Notes under the pieces: generated by a model
Databases searched by the model: none
The model's input: the letters and a program-made list of their open reading frames with translations, nothing else
Told to the model about the DNA's origin: nothing
Translations under genes and position numbers: made by a program
In this document: in pieces, positions 8,042 through 17,068 of the stretch
Numbering within the stretch: position 1 is the stretch's first letter
Layout of the letters: the number at the start of each line of letters is the position of its first letter
Assembly: GCA_964627605.1 (NCBI GenBank)
Contig: CAZVGZ010000011.1
Span: 32,001 to 96,000, forward strand
DNA: 64,000 nucleotides
DNA from: CAZVGZ01 sp964627605
Lineage (GTDB): Bacteria > Latescibacterota > MWCZ01 > CAZVGZ01
Direction: 5' to 3'

Positions 8042-8063
8042 GTCGTGTACAGAGAGGTTGGGG

Positions 8064-9101
8064 GTGGCATCGTTGGCACATCCCATACGTCTGGGCATCA
8101 CAATGGGCGATCCAGCCGGAATCGGCCCTGAGATTGTCGTCAAGGCGCTATCACAGCCACGTTCAAATGGCGGTGCTGCCGCTATAGTCGTGGGTGACCT
8201 GGAGCTGCTGCGGCGCACATCTGAGCGTCTGGGCGCGACACTGGAATGGCAGGCGGTCCATCTCCTGGAGGGTGGACCGCCACCACCAGGTGTGATCCCT
8301 GTTGTGGATCACTCGAACTCGCCTGGCAACCTCAAAATGGGCGAGGTATCAACTGAGGCGGGGCAGGCGTCGTTGGACTACATAGGTAGCGCTGTGGCTC
8401 TTGCTCAGGAGGGGCAGATAGACGCTGTCGTTACCGCCCCGATCTGCAAGGCTTCGATCCACATGGCTGGTTCGCCACACACCGGCCACACCGAAATGCT
8501 CGCCTCCCTCACTCAAGCCAAGAGTGTGGCCATGTTGCTCGTCCTGGGTTCGTGGCGTATTTTGCATCTAAGCACCCATGTCAGCCTGAGCGCGGCGGTT
8601 CAACTTGTGGACCACGACCGGATCATGTGGGTGACTCGCCTGGGGCACCAGGCTTTAGTGAAAATGGGAATCACCCAACCGCGAATCGCGATCGCCGGGC
8701 TTAACCCGCACGCCGGTGAGGGTGGCCTCATGGGCGACGAAGACGAAGAGATAATCGCTCCAGCGGTGGCAGCCCTCAAAAATGAGGGCATCGGTGCAGT
8801 TGGCCCTCTGCCAGCGGACACGGTGTTTGCCCGCGCCCGTACCGGGCAGTTTGACCTGGTGGTGGCGATGTATCACGATCAGGGTCATGCTGCGCTGAAA
8901 ACGGCGGCGTTTGAGCCTGATGATAGCGGCGGATGGAAAAGCGTTGGCGGCGTCAACGTGACGTTGGGGCTCCCGATAGTCCGAACCTCAGTCGATCACG
9001 GCGTTGCGTTCGATATCGCAGGCAAAGGGGTCGCCCGCGCAGATAGTTTGCTGGATGCGATGGATGTCGCGACGAAAATGTGCGGCGTCAGAACCGTGTA
9101 G
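8064..9101 (+). CDS. pdxA: 4-hydroxythreonine-4-phosphate dehydrogenase (PdxA)
   Basis: PdxA oxidises 4-phosphohydroxy-L-threonine in the DXP-dependent pyridoxal phosphate pathway, in the cytoplasm. The family signatures are ITMGDPAGIGPEI at the N-terminus, SPHTGHTEML with its metal-binding His, and MYHDQGHAALK with the second His pair. I choose the GTG at 8064, since it has AGAGG 6 bases upstream, giving 345 residues; the frame also has a TTG at 8040. The usual family length is about 330. It is followed after 10 bases by the PASTA gene, so the two are probably co-transcribed. No other pdx gene is in the window. Confidence 0.93.
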   Translation: MASLAHPIRLGITMGDPAGIGPEIVVKALSQPRSNGGAAAIVVGDLELLRRTSERLGATLEWQAVHLLEGGPPPPGVIPVVDHSNSPGNLKMGEVSTEAGQASLDYIGSAVALAQEGQIDAVVTAPICKASIHMAGSPHTGHTEMLASLTQAKSVAMLLVLGSWRILHLSTHVSLSAAVQLVDHDRIMWVTRLGHQALVKMGITQPRIAIAGLNPHAGEGGLMGDEDEEIIAPAVAALKNEGIGAVGPLPADTVFARARTGQFDLVVAMYHDQGHAALKTAAFEPDDSGGWKSVGGVNVTLGLPIVRTSVDHGVAFDIAGKGVARADSLLDAMDVATKMCGVRTV

Positions 9102-9111
9102 GTCTCAATAA

Positions 9112-9891
9112 ATGGATCAGCCCGACCTGAAAATTAGAACCCCAGCCACCGCGAATGGACTCAGTTCTTGGCGACGTTGGGGTAGCCGAATAGCTGTCGG
9201 TGCCGCAGTGGCGACAGGAGCTGCTACATCGTATGTGTTGGCGGAGTTCGTCATCATGCCAGCCTATACTGGTCATGGCGAGGTGATGGTGCCCGATGTG
9301 GTTGAGATTGACATGGCGAAAGCCAAGCGTGTTTTGGCAGACAGCGGATTGGTGTTCGTCAGCGACTCTACCGATTGGGAGTACCACCCTGATCTACCTA
9401 CCAACACGGTGATAAGCCAGCTCCCAAGGGCCTACACGGTCGTCAAGCCAGGGCGTCGGGTGCGGGTGCGGGTCAGCCGTGGCCAGCAGCTGTTCCCGGT
9501 TCCTGATGTCGTTGGGAAGCCGCTTATACAGGCGGTATTGCAGCTTCGTCAGGCTGGCTACGAGGTGGGGCAGGTCGTTTACGTCCTGCGGACGACTGAA
9601 GACCGCTCCGAGCGGTTCGTGCTGAGCCAGCACCCGCCTGCTCGCACGAGAATCCCGCTCAATGAGATGTTGGGGTTTGAAGTGAGCGTAATCCCTGAGA
9701 TGCCCAACCTCGTTGGCTCCAGCGAGTCAAGCGCGATCGGTATCTTGGCCGCGTTGGGCCTGGATGTCGGTACGGTCGAAAGGCGACGAAATGCCGATCT
9801 GCTCCCAGGCTCCGTCGCTGAGCAGTCGATCCCCCCAGGCCAACGCATCCGTTCATCGGATGTGGTGGACCTCACCATCAGCCGTTTCTGA
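9112..9891 (+). CDS. Single-pass membrane protein with three PASTA domains
   Basis: A 259-residue protein with a short cytoplasmic lead, one transmembrane helix (about residues 24-46) and three tandem extracytoplasmic PASTA domains. They begin at MVPDVVEIDMAKAK (about 62), FPVPDVVGKPLIQA (about 128) and EMPNLVGSSESSAI (about 200). PASTA domains bind peptidoglycan fragments or serve as spacers, usually on Ser/Thr kinases or penicillin-binding proteins. Here no kinase or transpeptidase domain is fused, so it may be a stand-alone cell-wall sensor or scaffold. It sits between pdxA and an ABC ATPase in the same direction. Confidence 0.85.
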   Translation: MDQPDLKIRTPATANGLSSWRRWGSRIAVGAAVATGAATSYVLAEFVIMPAYTGHGEVMVPDVVEIDMAKAKRVLADSGLVFVSDSTDWEYHPDLPTNTVISQLPRAYTVVKPGRRVRVRVSRGQQLFPVPDVVGKPLIQAVLQLRQAGYEVGQVVYVLRTTEDRSERFVLSQHPPARTRIPLNEMLGFEVSVIPEMPNLVGSSESSAIGILAALGLDVGTVERRRNADLLPGSVAEQSIPPGQRIRSSDVVDLTISRF

Positions 9892-9902
9892 TTGCGGTTT
9901 CC

Positions 9903-10961
9903 GTGAGCCATATCCAGATCGACCGGGTCGGCAAGGTTTTTGGTGGAACCTCAGCGTTGGACGACCTGTCGGTTGACATCGATCGCGGCGAGTTTTTCGG
10001 CCTTTTGGGGCCATCAGGTTGCGGCAAAACAACCACGCTTCGTCTACTTGCCGGGTTTCTGTCCTCAACCTCCGGCCACATCCGTTTCGGCGAGCGAGAC
10101 GTTACTGATGTTCCCACCGAACAGCGAAATATAGGAATGGTTTTCCAATCCTACGCGTTGTTTCCACACCTGACTACAGGCGAGAACGTGGCATTCGGTT
10201 TGGTAGCACGGAAAATCCCCAAACCAGAGCAAAAGGAGCGCGTAGAAGCCGCTCTCTCTCTCGTCGATCTAGAGGGTTTCGGCGATCGTCCGATTGGCGA
10301 ACTCAGCGGCGGACAACAGCAGAGAACCGCTCTGGCGCGCGCTATTGTCGTTGAACCTGAACTGTTGTTGCTAGACGAGCCGCTGTCGAATCTGGATGCC
10401 AAACTGCGGGCGCAGACAGGCAACGAAATCAGGTCTCTTCAGCGGCGGTTGGGGATTACGACCATATACGTCACCCACGACCAGGACGAAGCGATGACGC
10501 TCTGCGATCGGTTCGCGGTACTCAAAGAGGGTCGTCTTCAACAGACCGGATCGCCTGACCTGGTCTATTCTAAGCCGGTCAACCGGTTCGTAGCCGACTT
10601 TTTGGGTGGCGCCAACCTGGTGGAGGTGACCAGCGCAGTCAAAACTGATGAGGGATTTCTTACGTCATCCCAGGGGACCCAACTTCGATTTGAGGCTCTT
10701 CCCCCAAACCAACTCGGTGCGCTGGCCATCAGGCCACACCATGTGGTCATCGATGATTCGTCAGACTTGAGTCAAAACAGTATACTAGGCTCCGTTCTGG
10801 CCGTTCGGTTCACCGGCGCAGATGTGGAGTACGAGGTCGATACGACGCTTAGGGTGTTCCGTATACAACGGCGATTCGATGCCCGCGCGGTGGTCTTTTC
10901 AGTCGGCGACCTCGTCAGACTCTACCTACCCCCCGAACATCTGTGGCCGGTTATGCCCTGA
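9903..10961 (+). CDS. ABC transporter ATPase, MalK/PotA/AfuC type with TOBE domain
   Basis: A 352-residue nucleotide-binding subunit starting at a GTG. All motifs are present: Walker A GPSGCGKTT (36-44), signature LSGGQQQR (134-141), Walker B LLLLDEP (154-160) and switch His in VTHDQDEA (192). The C-terminal 110 residues form a TOBE-like beta domain, which places it among importers of sugars, polyamines, iron or sulfate. No permease or binding-protein gene flanks it, so its partners must be encoded elsewhere and the substrate cannot be called. It converges on the cyclase operon with only 4 bases between stop codons and no terminator that I can see. Confidence 0.88.
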   Translation: MSHIQIDRVGKVFGGTSALDDLSVDIDRGEFFGLLGPSGCGKTTTLRLLAGFLSSTSGHIRFGERDVTDVPTEQRNIGMVFQSYALFPHLTTGENVAFGLVARKIPKPEQKERVEAALSLVDLEGFGDRPIGELSGGQQQRTALARAIVVEPELLLLDEPLSNLDAKLRAQTGNEIRSLQRRLGITTIYVTHDQDEAMTLCDRFAVLKEGRLQQTGSPDLVYSKPVNRFVADFLGGANLVEVTSAVKTDEGFLTSSQGTQLRFEALPPNQLGALAIRPHHVVIDDSSDLSQNSILGSVLAVRFTGADVEYEVDTTLRVFRIQRRFDARAVVFSVGDLVRLYLPPEHLWPVMP

Positions 10962-10965
10962 TCGG

Positions 10966-13107
10966 CTACTTCTCGGTTAACTCCCAAACACCGTCCCATC
11001 GCTGTGGTATTTCAATAGAGCCACGGATAATTTTCTGGCACCGATCCATCAACGCATTGGACGGTGGATCATCGTTGATCGCAACCGCCTCTTCAAATAG
11101 TACACTCGCATCTGCCCACTGCTGATCTTGGTACAGCGCGAACGCTTTGGAATAGATCTCCCTGACTTTCTGCCGCTCCTCATCCAGTTCACCTTTGCGG
11201 CTAAGCACTTCGTAGATCGCCACAGGCTCTTTGCGACCAATCACGGTCACATAGTCAAGCTGCCGTGCCTCAATATCCTCTTTAGCCATCTCGTAGGTGT
11301 CTGCGCTTATCATCAGATATGTTCCGAAGGGCTTGTTGCTCCCTTCGAGGCGAGACGCCACATTCACCGAGTCGCCCATGACCGTGTAGTCCATACGCTG
11401 TTTAGAGCCCATGTTGCCTACTACCGCCTCGCCGGTGTTAAGGCCGATTCGAGCACGAAGTTCGTGGCGCCCCTGTTTGCGCCACACTTCTCTCATCTCA
11501 GCAAGTTTAGAGTTCATCTCCAGGCTCGCCAAACACGCTTTGGTGGCGTGATCTTCGTATTCTATCGGCGCACCGAAGAACGCCATGATCAGGTCTCCTT
11601 CGAACTTGTCCACCGTGCCGCCATACTTGAAGATGATGTCGCACATCTCGGTCAGATATTCGTTGAGCAATATCACCAGCTCCTCGGCGGTTAGCGCTTC
11701 TGACACAGTTGAAAAGCCAGCCAGATCGGTGAAGAGAATGGTGATGATTTTCCGGTCGCCACCTAGCTGCAAGCGACTGGGATCGTCCATCAACTGCGTG
11801 ACCACTTCAGGTGCCAGATAGCTGGAAAAAGCGTCTTTGATATACCTCTTCTGCTTCTCCTCAGTGAAGTACCTCACTGCAAACACCGCTGAGAAAGTGC
11901 CGACCATGACCATAGAAGGGCGAACCATCCCGAGCCAGATCACGCTGGTCTGCGCTAGTAGGAGAGTCACGAGCACATACGCGAAAACGACTACCATCGT
12001 GACCAGACCAGCCCACAGAGGCTTCAATCCACCTGTAAGGAGTCCAACAAACAACCCCATAAACAGTGCGACGCCTAACCGGAGGGAGAAGGACGCCTCG
12101 GCGAGAAACGTCTCCGTCTGGAGCGTATTGAGAGCATTGGCATGAATAGACACACCGGGAAAAGACGGAATCGCCGGTATGGGATATCTATCCCCAAGTC
12201 CCGCCGCCGACGTACCCACCATCACCACTTTGTCCCTGTAGAACGCCGGGTCGGTCTGGAACTGCCAGTAGGGGATGTTGCGGAAAGATTTGTATGGGCC
12301 GATGTAGTTGACCAACATGCGACCGGCGTCGTCCACGGGTACCGGAGTGTCGTCCAACCAGAGCGTCTCTCCGCCATCCCACCTGATGTCAGACGGCGAC
12401 AGGCCTCTTAACTCAGCGGCAAGCGCCAGGCTCATCGTGGGGTATACATGATCTCTAAACTTTTGAAGCAGTGGTACTCGACGCACGACGCCGTCAGGGT
12501 CCGGGAATGCGGTGACAGAAGCAACATTGTGCGCAGCGGCAGCAAGCTCGTTGAACGGATGCTCGACTACCTCACGGGCAATCAATCCTTCAGTGGCAAA
12601 AGTCTCGGCTGGCCAGGGAGCCTGTGGTGCCAACACAGCCAGCGGGTCGCTCGTCATCGGGTATCTGTAGGCCGCGCTGTCTGGATGGAGCAGGTAGAGT
12701 GCATGAAAGACGTTGCCCGCCTGCTCGGTGGCGGCGACGAGCGCCGAATCTTCGGCACTATCGCGGTCATTCTCAATGAATAGAATATCGAAAAAGACCG
12801 CTCTGGCACCGGCTTCAGCCAGATATGCCATAAGGTCGGCGTGGCGGCTGCGCGGCCACTGCGCAAACCGGCCCCACTGCGCCAAACTGCTCTCGTCCAC
12901 ATCTAGGATCACGATGTCTTCGACAAGCGTCTGACCGCCCTGCCTGGAAAGACCTGCGAACTTTTGGCGAAAGGGGTAGTCGAGTGCGCGGGCTTCGAGG
13001 TCCTCGACAATTCCTACGAAGACCAGGTTCGTGCCCACCTGAACCAGCAGTGCCACCGCTATACCCACAGCGGCGGCGATAGCGAGCCCCTTTATCCCAC
13101 CACTCAT
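10966..13107 (-). CDS. CHASE2 sensor adenylate cyclase (paralogue 1)
   Basis: A 713-residue membrane cyclase. An N-terminal helix (8-30) leads to an extracytoplasmic CHASE2 sensor domain (about 35-340). Three helices follow (about 342-412), then a class III cyclase domain (about 450-640) and a short TPR-like tail. Metal-binding Asp461 (FTDLAGFS) and Asp505 (KFEGDLIMAF) are present. The transition-state pair Asn582/Arg586 is in DSVNVASR. Lys501 with Thr575 is the Lys/Thr adenine-selecting pair seen in soluble and cyanobacterial adenylate cyclases, so the product should be cAMP. GGGGGA precedes the ATG. A terminator separates it from paralogue 2 upstream, so it may rely on readthrough or its own promoter. 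Confidence 0.92.
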   Translation of the reverse strand: MSGGIKGLAIAAAVGIAVALLVQVGTNLVFVGIVEDLEARALDYPFRQKFAGLSRQGGQTLVEDIVILDVDESSLAQWGRFAQWPRSRHADLMAYLAEAGARAVFFDILFIENDRDSAEDSALVAATEQAGNVFHALYLLHPDSAAYRYPMTSDPLAVLAPQAPWPAETFATEGLIAREVVEHPFNELAAAAHNVASVTAFPDPDGVVRRVPLLQKFRDHVYPTMSLALAAELRGLSPSDIRWDGGETLWLDDTPVPVDDAGRMLVNYIGPYKSFRNIPYWQFQTDPAFYRDKVVMVGTSAAGLGDRYPIPAIPSFPGVSIHANALNTLQTETFLAEASFSLRLGVALFMGLFVGLLTGGLKPLWAGLVTMVVVFAYVLVTLLLAQTSVIWLGMVRPSMVMVGTFSAVFAVRYFTEEKQKRYIKDAFSSYLAPEVVTQLMDDPSRLQLGGDRKIITILFTDLAGFSTVSEALTAEELVILLNEYLTEMCDIIFKYGGTVDKFEGDLIMAFFGAPIEYEDHATKACLASLEMNSKLAEMREVWRKQGRHELRARIGLNTGEAVVGNMGSKQRMDYTVMGDSVNVASRLEGSNKPFGTYLMISADTYEMAKEDIEARQLDYVTVIGRKEPVAIYEVLSRKGELDEERQKVREIYSKAFALYQDQQWADASVLFEEAVAINDDPPSNALMDRCQKIIRGSIEIPQRWDGVWELTEK

Positions 13108-13245
13108 TGTGATCCCCCTATACGATCAAGATCAGACGTTGTCCCTTTAGGACCGAGTGTAACCCCTACTGTCACTCCATAGAAATGGTCTGCTCAGCGT
13201 ACTGTTGTTGCCCCGCAGTACACCCGCTGCAAAGCCGACGGTCAC

Positions 13246-13278
13246 AAAAAAAAGAAGGGGCGGCCAGAAAGCCGCCCC
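13246..13278 (-). terminator. Rho-independent terminator after paralogue 2 cyclase
   Basis: A perfect 8-base stem GGGGCGGC/GCCGCCCC with a 6-base loop, followed on the minus strand by TTCTTTTTTTT. It lies 35 bases after the stop of the 953-residue cyclase and upstream of the 713-residue one. Confidence 0.88.
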
Positions 13279-13312
13279 ATTTTCGTATGCTCAGCTGTGT
13301 GGAATCGAACCG

Positions 13313-16174
13313 CTATTTCTCTGTGAGCTCCCAGACTCCGTCCCAGCGCTGAGGGATTTCTATCTCATGCCTGAGAATACTCTCACATCGATCCTTTAGC
13401 GTGTTGGATGGAGGATCGTCGTTTATCGAAATAGCCTCATCAAACATCAGCATGGCGGCGGTCCACTGCTGATCCTGGTAGAGCGCGTGCGCGGCTTGGT
13501 AGATTTCGCGTACCCTAGCGAGGTCCGGATCCAGTTCTCCAGCGAGGCTGAGGACTTCGTAGACAGCAACCGGTTCCTTGCGACCGACCACCGTCACCAT
13601 ATCCAACTGGCGTACTTCAATATCATCCTTCGCCATCTCGTAGGTGTCAGCGCTGATCATCAGGTACGTCCCGTAGGGTTTGTTGCCCCCTTCAAGACGT
13701 GAGGCTACGTTCACCGAATCACCCATAACCGTGTAGTCCATGCGCTGGTTCGAGCCCATGTTGCCCACCACAGCACCACCGGTGTTAAGGCCTATTCGAG
13801 CATACAGCTCGTGGCGGCCCTGCTTGCGCCAGACCTCCCTCATCTCTGCGAGCTTGGTATTCATCTCAAGACTCGCTTGGCAGGCTCTTGAAGCGTGGTC
13901 TTCGTACTCTATCGGAGCGCCGAAGAACGCCATGATGAGGTCACCCTCAAACTTGTCGACGGTGCCGCCGTACTTGAAGATGATGTCGCACATCGCCGTC
14001 AAGTATTCGTTGAGCAGAATCACAAGCTCCTCGGCGGTAAGCGCCTCGGAGACCGTTGAAAATCCAGCCACATCGGTGAAGAGAATCGTGATGATTTTCC
14101 TATCTCCACCCAACTGGAGGCGGCTGGGATCATCCACGAGCTGAGCAACGACTTCAGGGGCAAGGTAACTGGAGAAAGCGTCTTTGATGTAACGCTTCTC
14201 TTTCTCTTCCTGGATGTATCGAGAGACTGTGATCGCCAGGAACGACACCACAGCGGTGCCCATCGGCCCCACGACTTCGATAATGATGCCCTGCTTGCTA
14301 AACAGCACCAACGCCAGCACGCCATAACCAATCAATACGACCACCAACACTGCCGCCACTAGCCCGGCTTGCATCCGCGGAACCACCACGCCCATCAGGA
14401 GCCCGATGCCCACTATCAGCAGAAACGTGGCCCATCTGGGCAACTGATGCAGGAACTGTTCCGTGAGAATCGAGTTGAGGACGTTGACGTGCAGTCCGAC
14501 CATCGGGTAGCGCGTCTCGTAGGGTATAGGGTTTCTATCATGTCCCCCCGTTGCGGTGATTCCGTGAAAAAGCACCGCGTCCTCAAAATCCTGAAGATAT
14601 ACAGGTTTACCGTCGACAATCAGCAGGTTGAACAGGAGCGGATGGTCCTGGGCAGGCACGGTACTGGACCTTCCCACTATGTACTGAAGGGAGTAGTACC
14701 CCTCCTCAATGTCGCGAGGGCGAGCGACTCCCAACGAGTCTGCCGTCGCGTCGATAGATATGTCTGGGTCGTCCAACATTAGTTCGGCAATTCGCCGGTT
14801 TCGTGCGACGGTCGTCCAGATCGGTTGCCATTTCTCGTACGCTCGAATGACGATCTCGCTGTAGAGCGGATCTTCATCGGCGAGCTCTCTAAACAACTCG
14901 AGTGTGACCGGTTCCTCCAAAAGGTCGGACAATATCACACCGATGCCGTCTTCAAACGACATGCCATGGTCGAGCATCGACTCAAACTTCGCGCCGAGAG
15001 CAACCTGAGAGACAACCTGTCCAGCATAGTCGAGCGGTATCTCCAACTCCTGCCCTCCGGCCACCAAATCCACCAGACTCGCAGGGTCTCCTTGTAGTCC
15101 CGTGGAGATAATCTCGTCTATCATCTCCGGTTCACGCCATATCAGCCTTTTTGTCGCCGTGGCGATCTTGGCTTCTTCGTTGATTTCGGCAACATCCAGC
15201 ACGGCGATGTGCGGGTAGTGTCGGTAGGTCTCGTCATAGCGTCCAGCCCAGTTGACCAACACCTCACCTCGATCGTCGATGGGAATGCTAATATCTCGTC
15301 GCTCTTTTTCCCCTGGCATAAGAGCCTGGGGCAGTATTACTTCCCTCTCTTCTACGACCAAAGTTTCTAGAGGTACACCCAATATGTCGCAAGCAGCGAT
15401 CAGTCCCAATGCAGGGAAGAGGCGATTATTGTAAACATAGAAGAGGCGATATTGGCGCACGATGCCGTCAACATCCTCAGACGGGGTGGCGTGCCCAACC
15501 CCTTGGGCCGCCCGAACAACCCTAGCCACCGGCGCACCCATATCTTGAGCTACGAACCAGTCTTTCTGGAAATCTCCGCTCATGGGGATAGATGAGGACA
15601 CCATTGCCTGGAACCTGTCCTCTTTGTCGCCCAAGCGGGGAGCCTGAGTCTTCACGGCCTGATCGTAATCTTTATGGGGGCTCTCCTCAAAGAACGACCC
15701 GATGAAAACCCGACCATTTTCGGCGTAGACGCTCGCAAGCGTACTGTCAGGGTTCGGGAAAAGGGCGTCAAACTCCTCTGGAGTAGCTGCCCCTGAGGAC
15801 AGGTACTCGTCGTACGTCAGTCGCCGCAGGCTGTGCTCAATGAAGAGGAAATCCTCCACGAACGCTCTGGCACCCAAAGTAAACGCTCGTTCGGCCACTT
15901 CGGCAAACTTGACGCGGTTCCAATCCTCAAACTTGCCCATTCGGTCGAGCGTGACATTGTCGATGTCCACCGTCGCCAGCTTGTCATACTGCCGTGGTGC
16001 ACCGAACACAGCATTGCGGAGCGTAAACCTCAGGTCGATAGCTTTGAGTTCGGCTACCTCGTATATCCCGAGGATGGAAAAGACGACCACCAACAGAGCT
16101 GTTGCGATCGCGATAAACATGTACTGGCTATGCTGGCCCAAACGGCTCCACAGCCCCTGACTTTCCTCTGCCAT
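13313..16174 (-). CDS. CHASE2 sensor adenylate cyclase with ~200-residue insert (paralogue 2)
   Basis: A 953-residue protein: N-terminal helix (about 18-40), CHASE2-type sensor (about 45-580), three helices, class III cyclase domain (about 690-880) and the same TPR-like tail ending EIPQRWDGVWELTEK as paralogue 1. The metal Asps (FTDVAGFS, KFEGDLIMAF) and the Asn/Arg pair (DSVNVASR) are intact, so it should be active. The cyclase domain is about 92% identical to paralogue 1 by eye, while the sensor is barely alignable and carries an extra mostly helical segment at about 330-528. It is the middle gene of the 16903-10966 run. A strong terminator follows it. Confidence 0.92.
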   Translation of the reverse strand: MAEESQGLWSRLGQHSQYMFIAIATALLVVVFSILGIYEVAELKAIDLRFTLRNAVFGAPRQYDKLATVDIDNVTLDRMGKFEDWNRVKFAEVAERAFTLGARAFVEDFLFIEHSLRRLTYDEYLSSGAATPEEFDALFPNPDSTLASVYAENGRVFIGSFFEESPHKDYDQAVKTQAPRLGDKEDRFQAMVSSSIPMSGDFQKDWFVAQDMGAPVARVVRAAQGVGHATPSEDVDGIVRQYRLFYVYNNRLFPALGLIAACDILGVPLETLVVEEREVILPQALMPGEKERRDISIPIDDRGEVLVNWAGRYDETYRHYPHIAVLDVAEINEEAKIATATKRLIWREPEMIDEIISTGLQGDPASLVDLVAGGQELEIPLDYAGQVVSQVALGAKFESMLDHGMSFEDGIGVILSDLLEEPVTLELFRELADEDPLYSEIVIRAYEKWQPIWTTVARNRRIAELMLDDPDISIDATADSLGVARPRDIEEGYYSLQYIVGRSSTVPAQDHPLLFNLLIVDGKPVYLQDFEDAVLFHGITATGGHDRNPIPYETRYPMVGLHVNVLNSILTEQFLHQLPRWATFLLIVGIGLLMGVVVPRMQAGLVAAVLVVVLIGYGVLALVLFSKQGIIIEVVGPMGTAVVSFLAITVSRYIQEEKEKRYIKDAFSSYLAPEVVAQLVDDPSRLQLGGDRKIITILFTDVAGFSTVSEALTAEELVILLNEYLTAMCDIIFKYGGTVDKFEGDLIMAFFGAPIEYEDHASRACQASLEMNTKLAEMREVWRKQGRHELYARIGLNTGGAVVGNMGSNQRMDYTVMGDSVNVASRLEGGNKPYGTYLMISADTYEMAKDDIEVRQLDMVTVVGRKEPVAVYEVLSLAGELDPDLARVREIYQAAHALYQDQQWTAAMLMFDEAISINDDPPSNTLKDRCESILRHEIEIPQRWDGVWELTEK

Positions 16175-16273
16175 TTTTTCCCCTCTAGAAACGCCGAAAG
16201 GACCATCCCCAAAGGGAATGATCCTTCACGACAACAGATTCCCGTCATCGGACTTGATGGTGCGATCCCGTGG

Positions 16274-16903
16274 TTATTCAGATTCCCCGGCGGAATCGAG
16301 TTCCTGCGTCAGCCCACGGTCGACACGGTTGATGTCTTCCTGGGCGAGGCGGGCATATAGCTGCTTGCCTGCGACTTCGCTACCAGAATAGTCAGTGACT
16401 ATCCCCTGCCAGACCGATTTAGCTTTTTCCGTGTCACCCAACGCCTCGTGACAAGATGCGATATAGTATCTGATTTCGTAGGCGTTCTCTGGTGGCGGAT
16501 CGGCGCTGAGCTCTGTTTTCAACGAAGCCACAGTTTCTCGTAGCTCACCAGGAGTCGGCTCAAGCGTTTGTCCCCTAAGATACTGCTGTTGCTCTATGCC
16601 CTGAATAAACTCACGGCGACGTTGTTCCTCGTCAGCCGCACGACGGGCAGCTACCGTAACAGATCTTTGAGTTCTGTAGGTCCGTGCCCTGTTGGCCAAC
16701 TGCCTAGCGCTGCTGAGGCGTCTGAGAAGTTCAAGGCGCTGAGTCCTAGGTCGCCGGGCCTTTGTCCGACGGGTCGTCGAATCGCGTAATGCGGTCCGAG
16801 ACGGCCGGGTCCGGCTCCTTGATTGCTGGGCTTCAGCGTCTGGCGCCATCCCCAAAAACGTCACAGCCGCTACCACGGAAGTGACGAGAAGTGTCCGAAC
16901 CAT
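16274..16903 (-). CDS. Small secreted TPR-like protein preceding the cyclases
   Basis: I start it at the ATG at 16903, where AGGAG lies 7 bases upstream and a signal peptide (MVRTLLVTSVVAAVTFLG, cleavage near ADA or AEA) begins at once; the frame extends to 16936. The 209-residue product is very Arg/Thr-rich between about residues 25 and 85. It ends in a helical repeat region with YEIRYYIASCHEALGDTEKAK, which resembles one or two TPR units. No enzyme motif is seen. As first gene of the cyclase operon it is probably a periplasmic partner or modulator of the CHASE2 sensors. This is context only. Confidence 0.75.
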   Translation of the reverse strand: MVRTLLVTSVVAAVTFLGMAPDAEAQQSRSRTRPSRTALRDSTTRRTKARRPRTQRLELLRRLSSARQLANRARTYRTQRSVTVAARRAADEEQRRREFIQGIEQQQYLRGQTLEPTPGELRETVASLKTELSADPPPENAYEIRYYIASCHEALGDTEKAKSVWQGIVTDYSGSEVAGKQLYARLAQEDINRVDRGLTQELDSAGESE

Positions 16904-16993
16904 ATTCTTTCTCCTAAGTGGCGAGGTCCTATCCACGCGATGGGCACCTCGAACTTGGTTAATGAGCCATCATTGCCATCCACGCACGAGTAA

Positions 16994-17021
16994 AATATAT
17001 GCGAATGCGAAAATTACACAA
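16994..17021 (-). promoter_or_regulatory. Promoter of the secreted-protein/cyclase operon
   Basis: On the minus strand the -35 is TTGTGT (17021-17016) and the -10 is TATATT (16999-16994), with a 16-base spacer. The predicted start is near 16987, giving an 84-base leader. The -35 is overlapped by a CRP-like half-site pair. Confidence 0.55.
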
Positions 17022-17036
17022 GTGATGCACGACACA
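17021..17036. promoter_or_regulatory. CRP-like site at about -41.5 of the cyclase operon
   Basis: On the minus strand the sequence is TGTGT-CGTGCA-TCACT, which matches the TGTGA-N6-TCACA consensus at 8 of 10 arm positions. Its centre (17028.5) is 41.5 bases upstream of the start predicted from the -10 box. That is the class II activator position. Confidence 0.5.
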
Positions 17037-17068
17037 TAATTTTGTAGGCCACCTATAACAGCCCCAAA

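Noticed and set aside
13290..13312. tRNA T-arm-like sequence GGTTCGATTCC (minus strand)
   Set aside because: The flanking bases do not pair as a T stem, and no acceptor or anticodon stem exists. It lies at the stop codon of the 953-residue cyclase gene.
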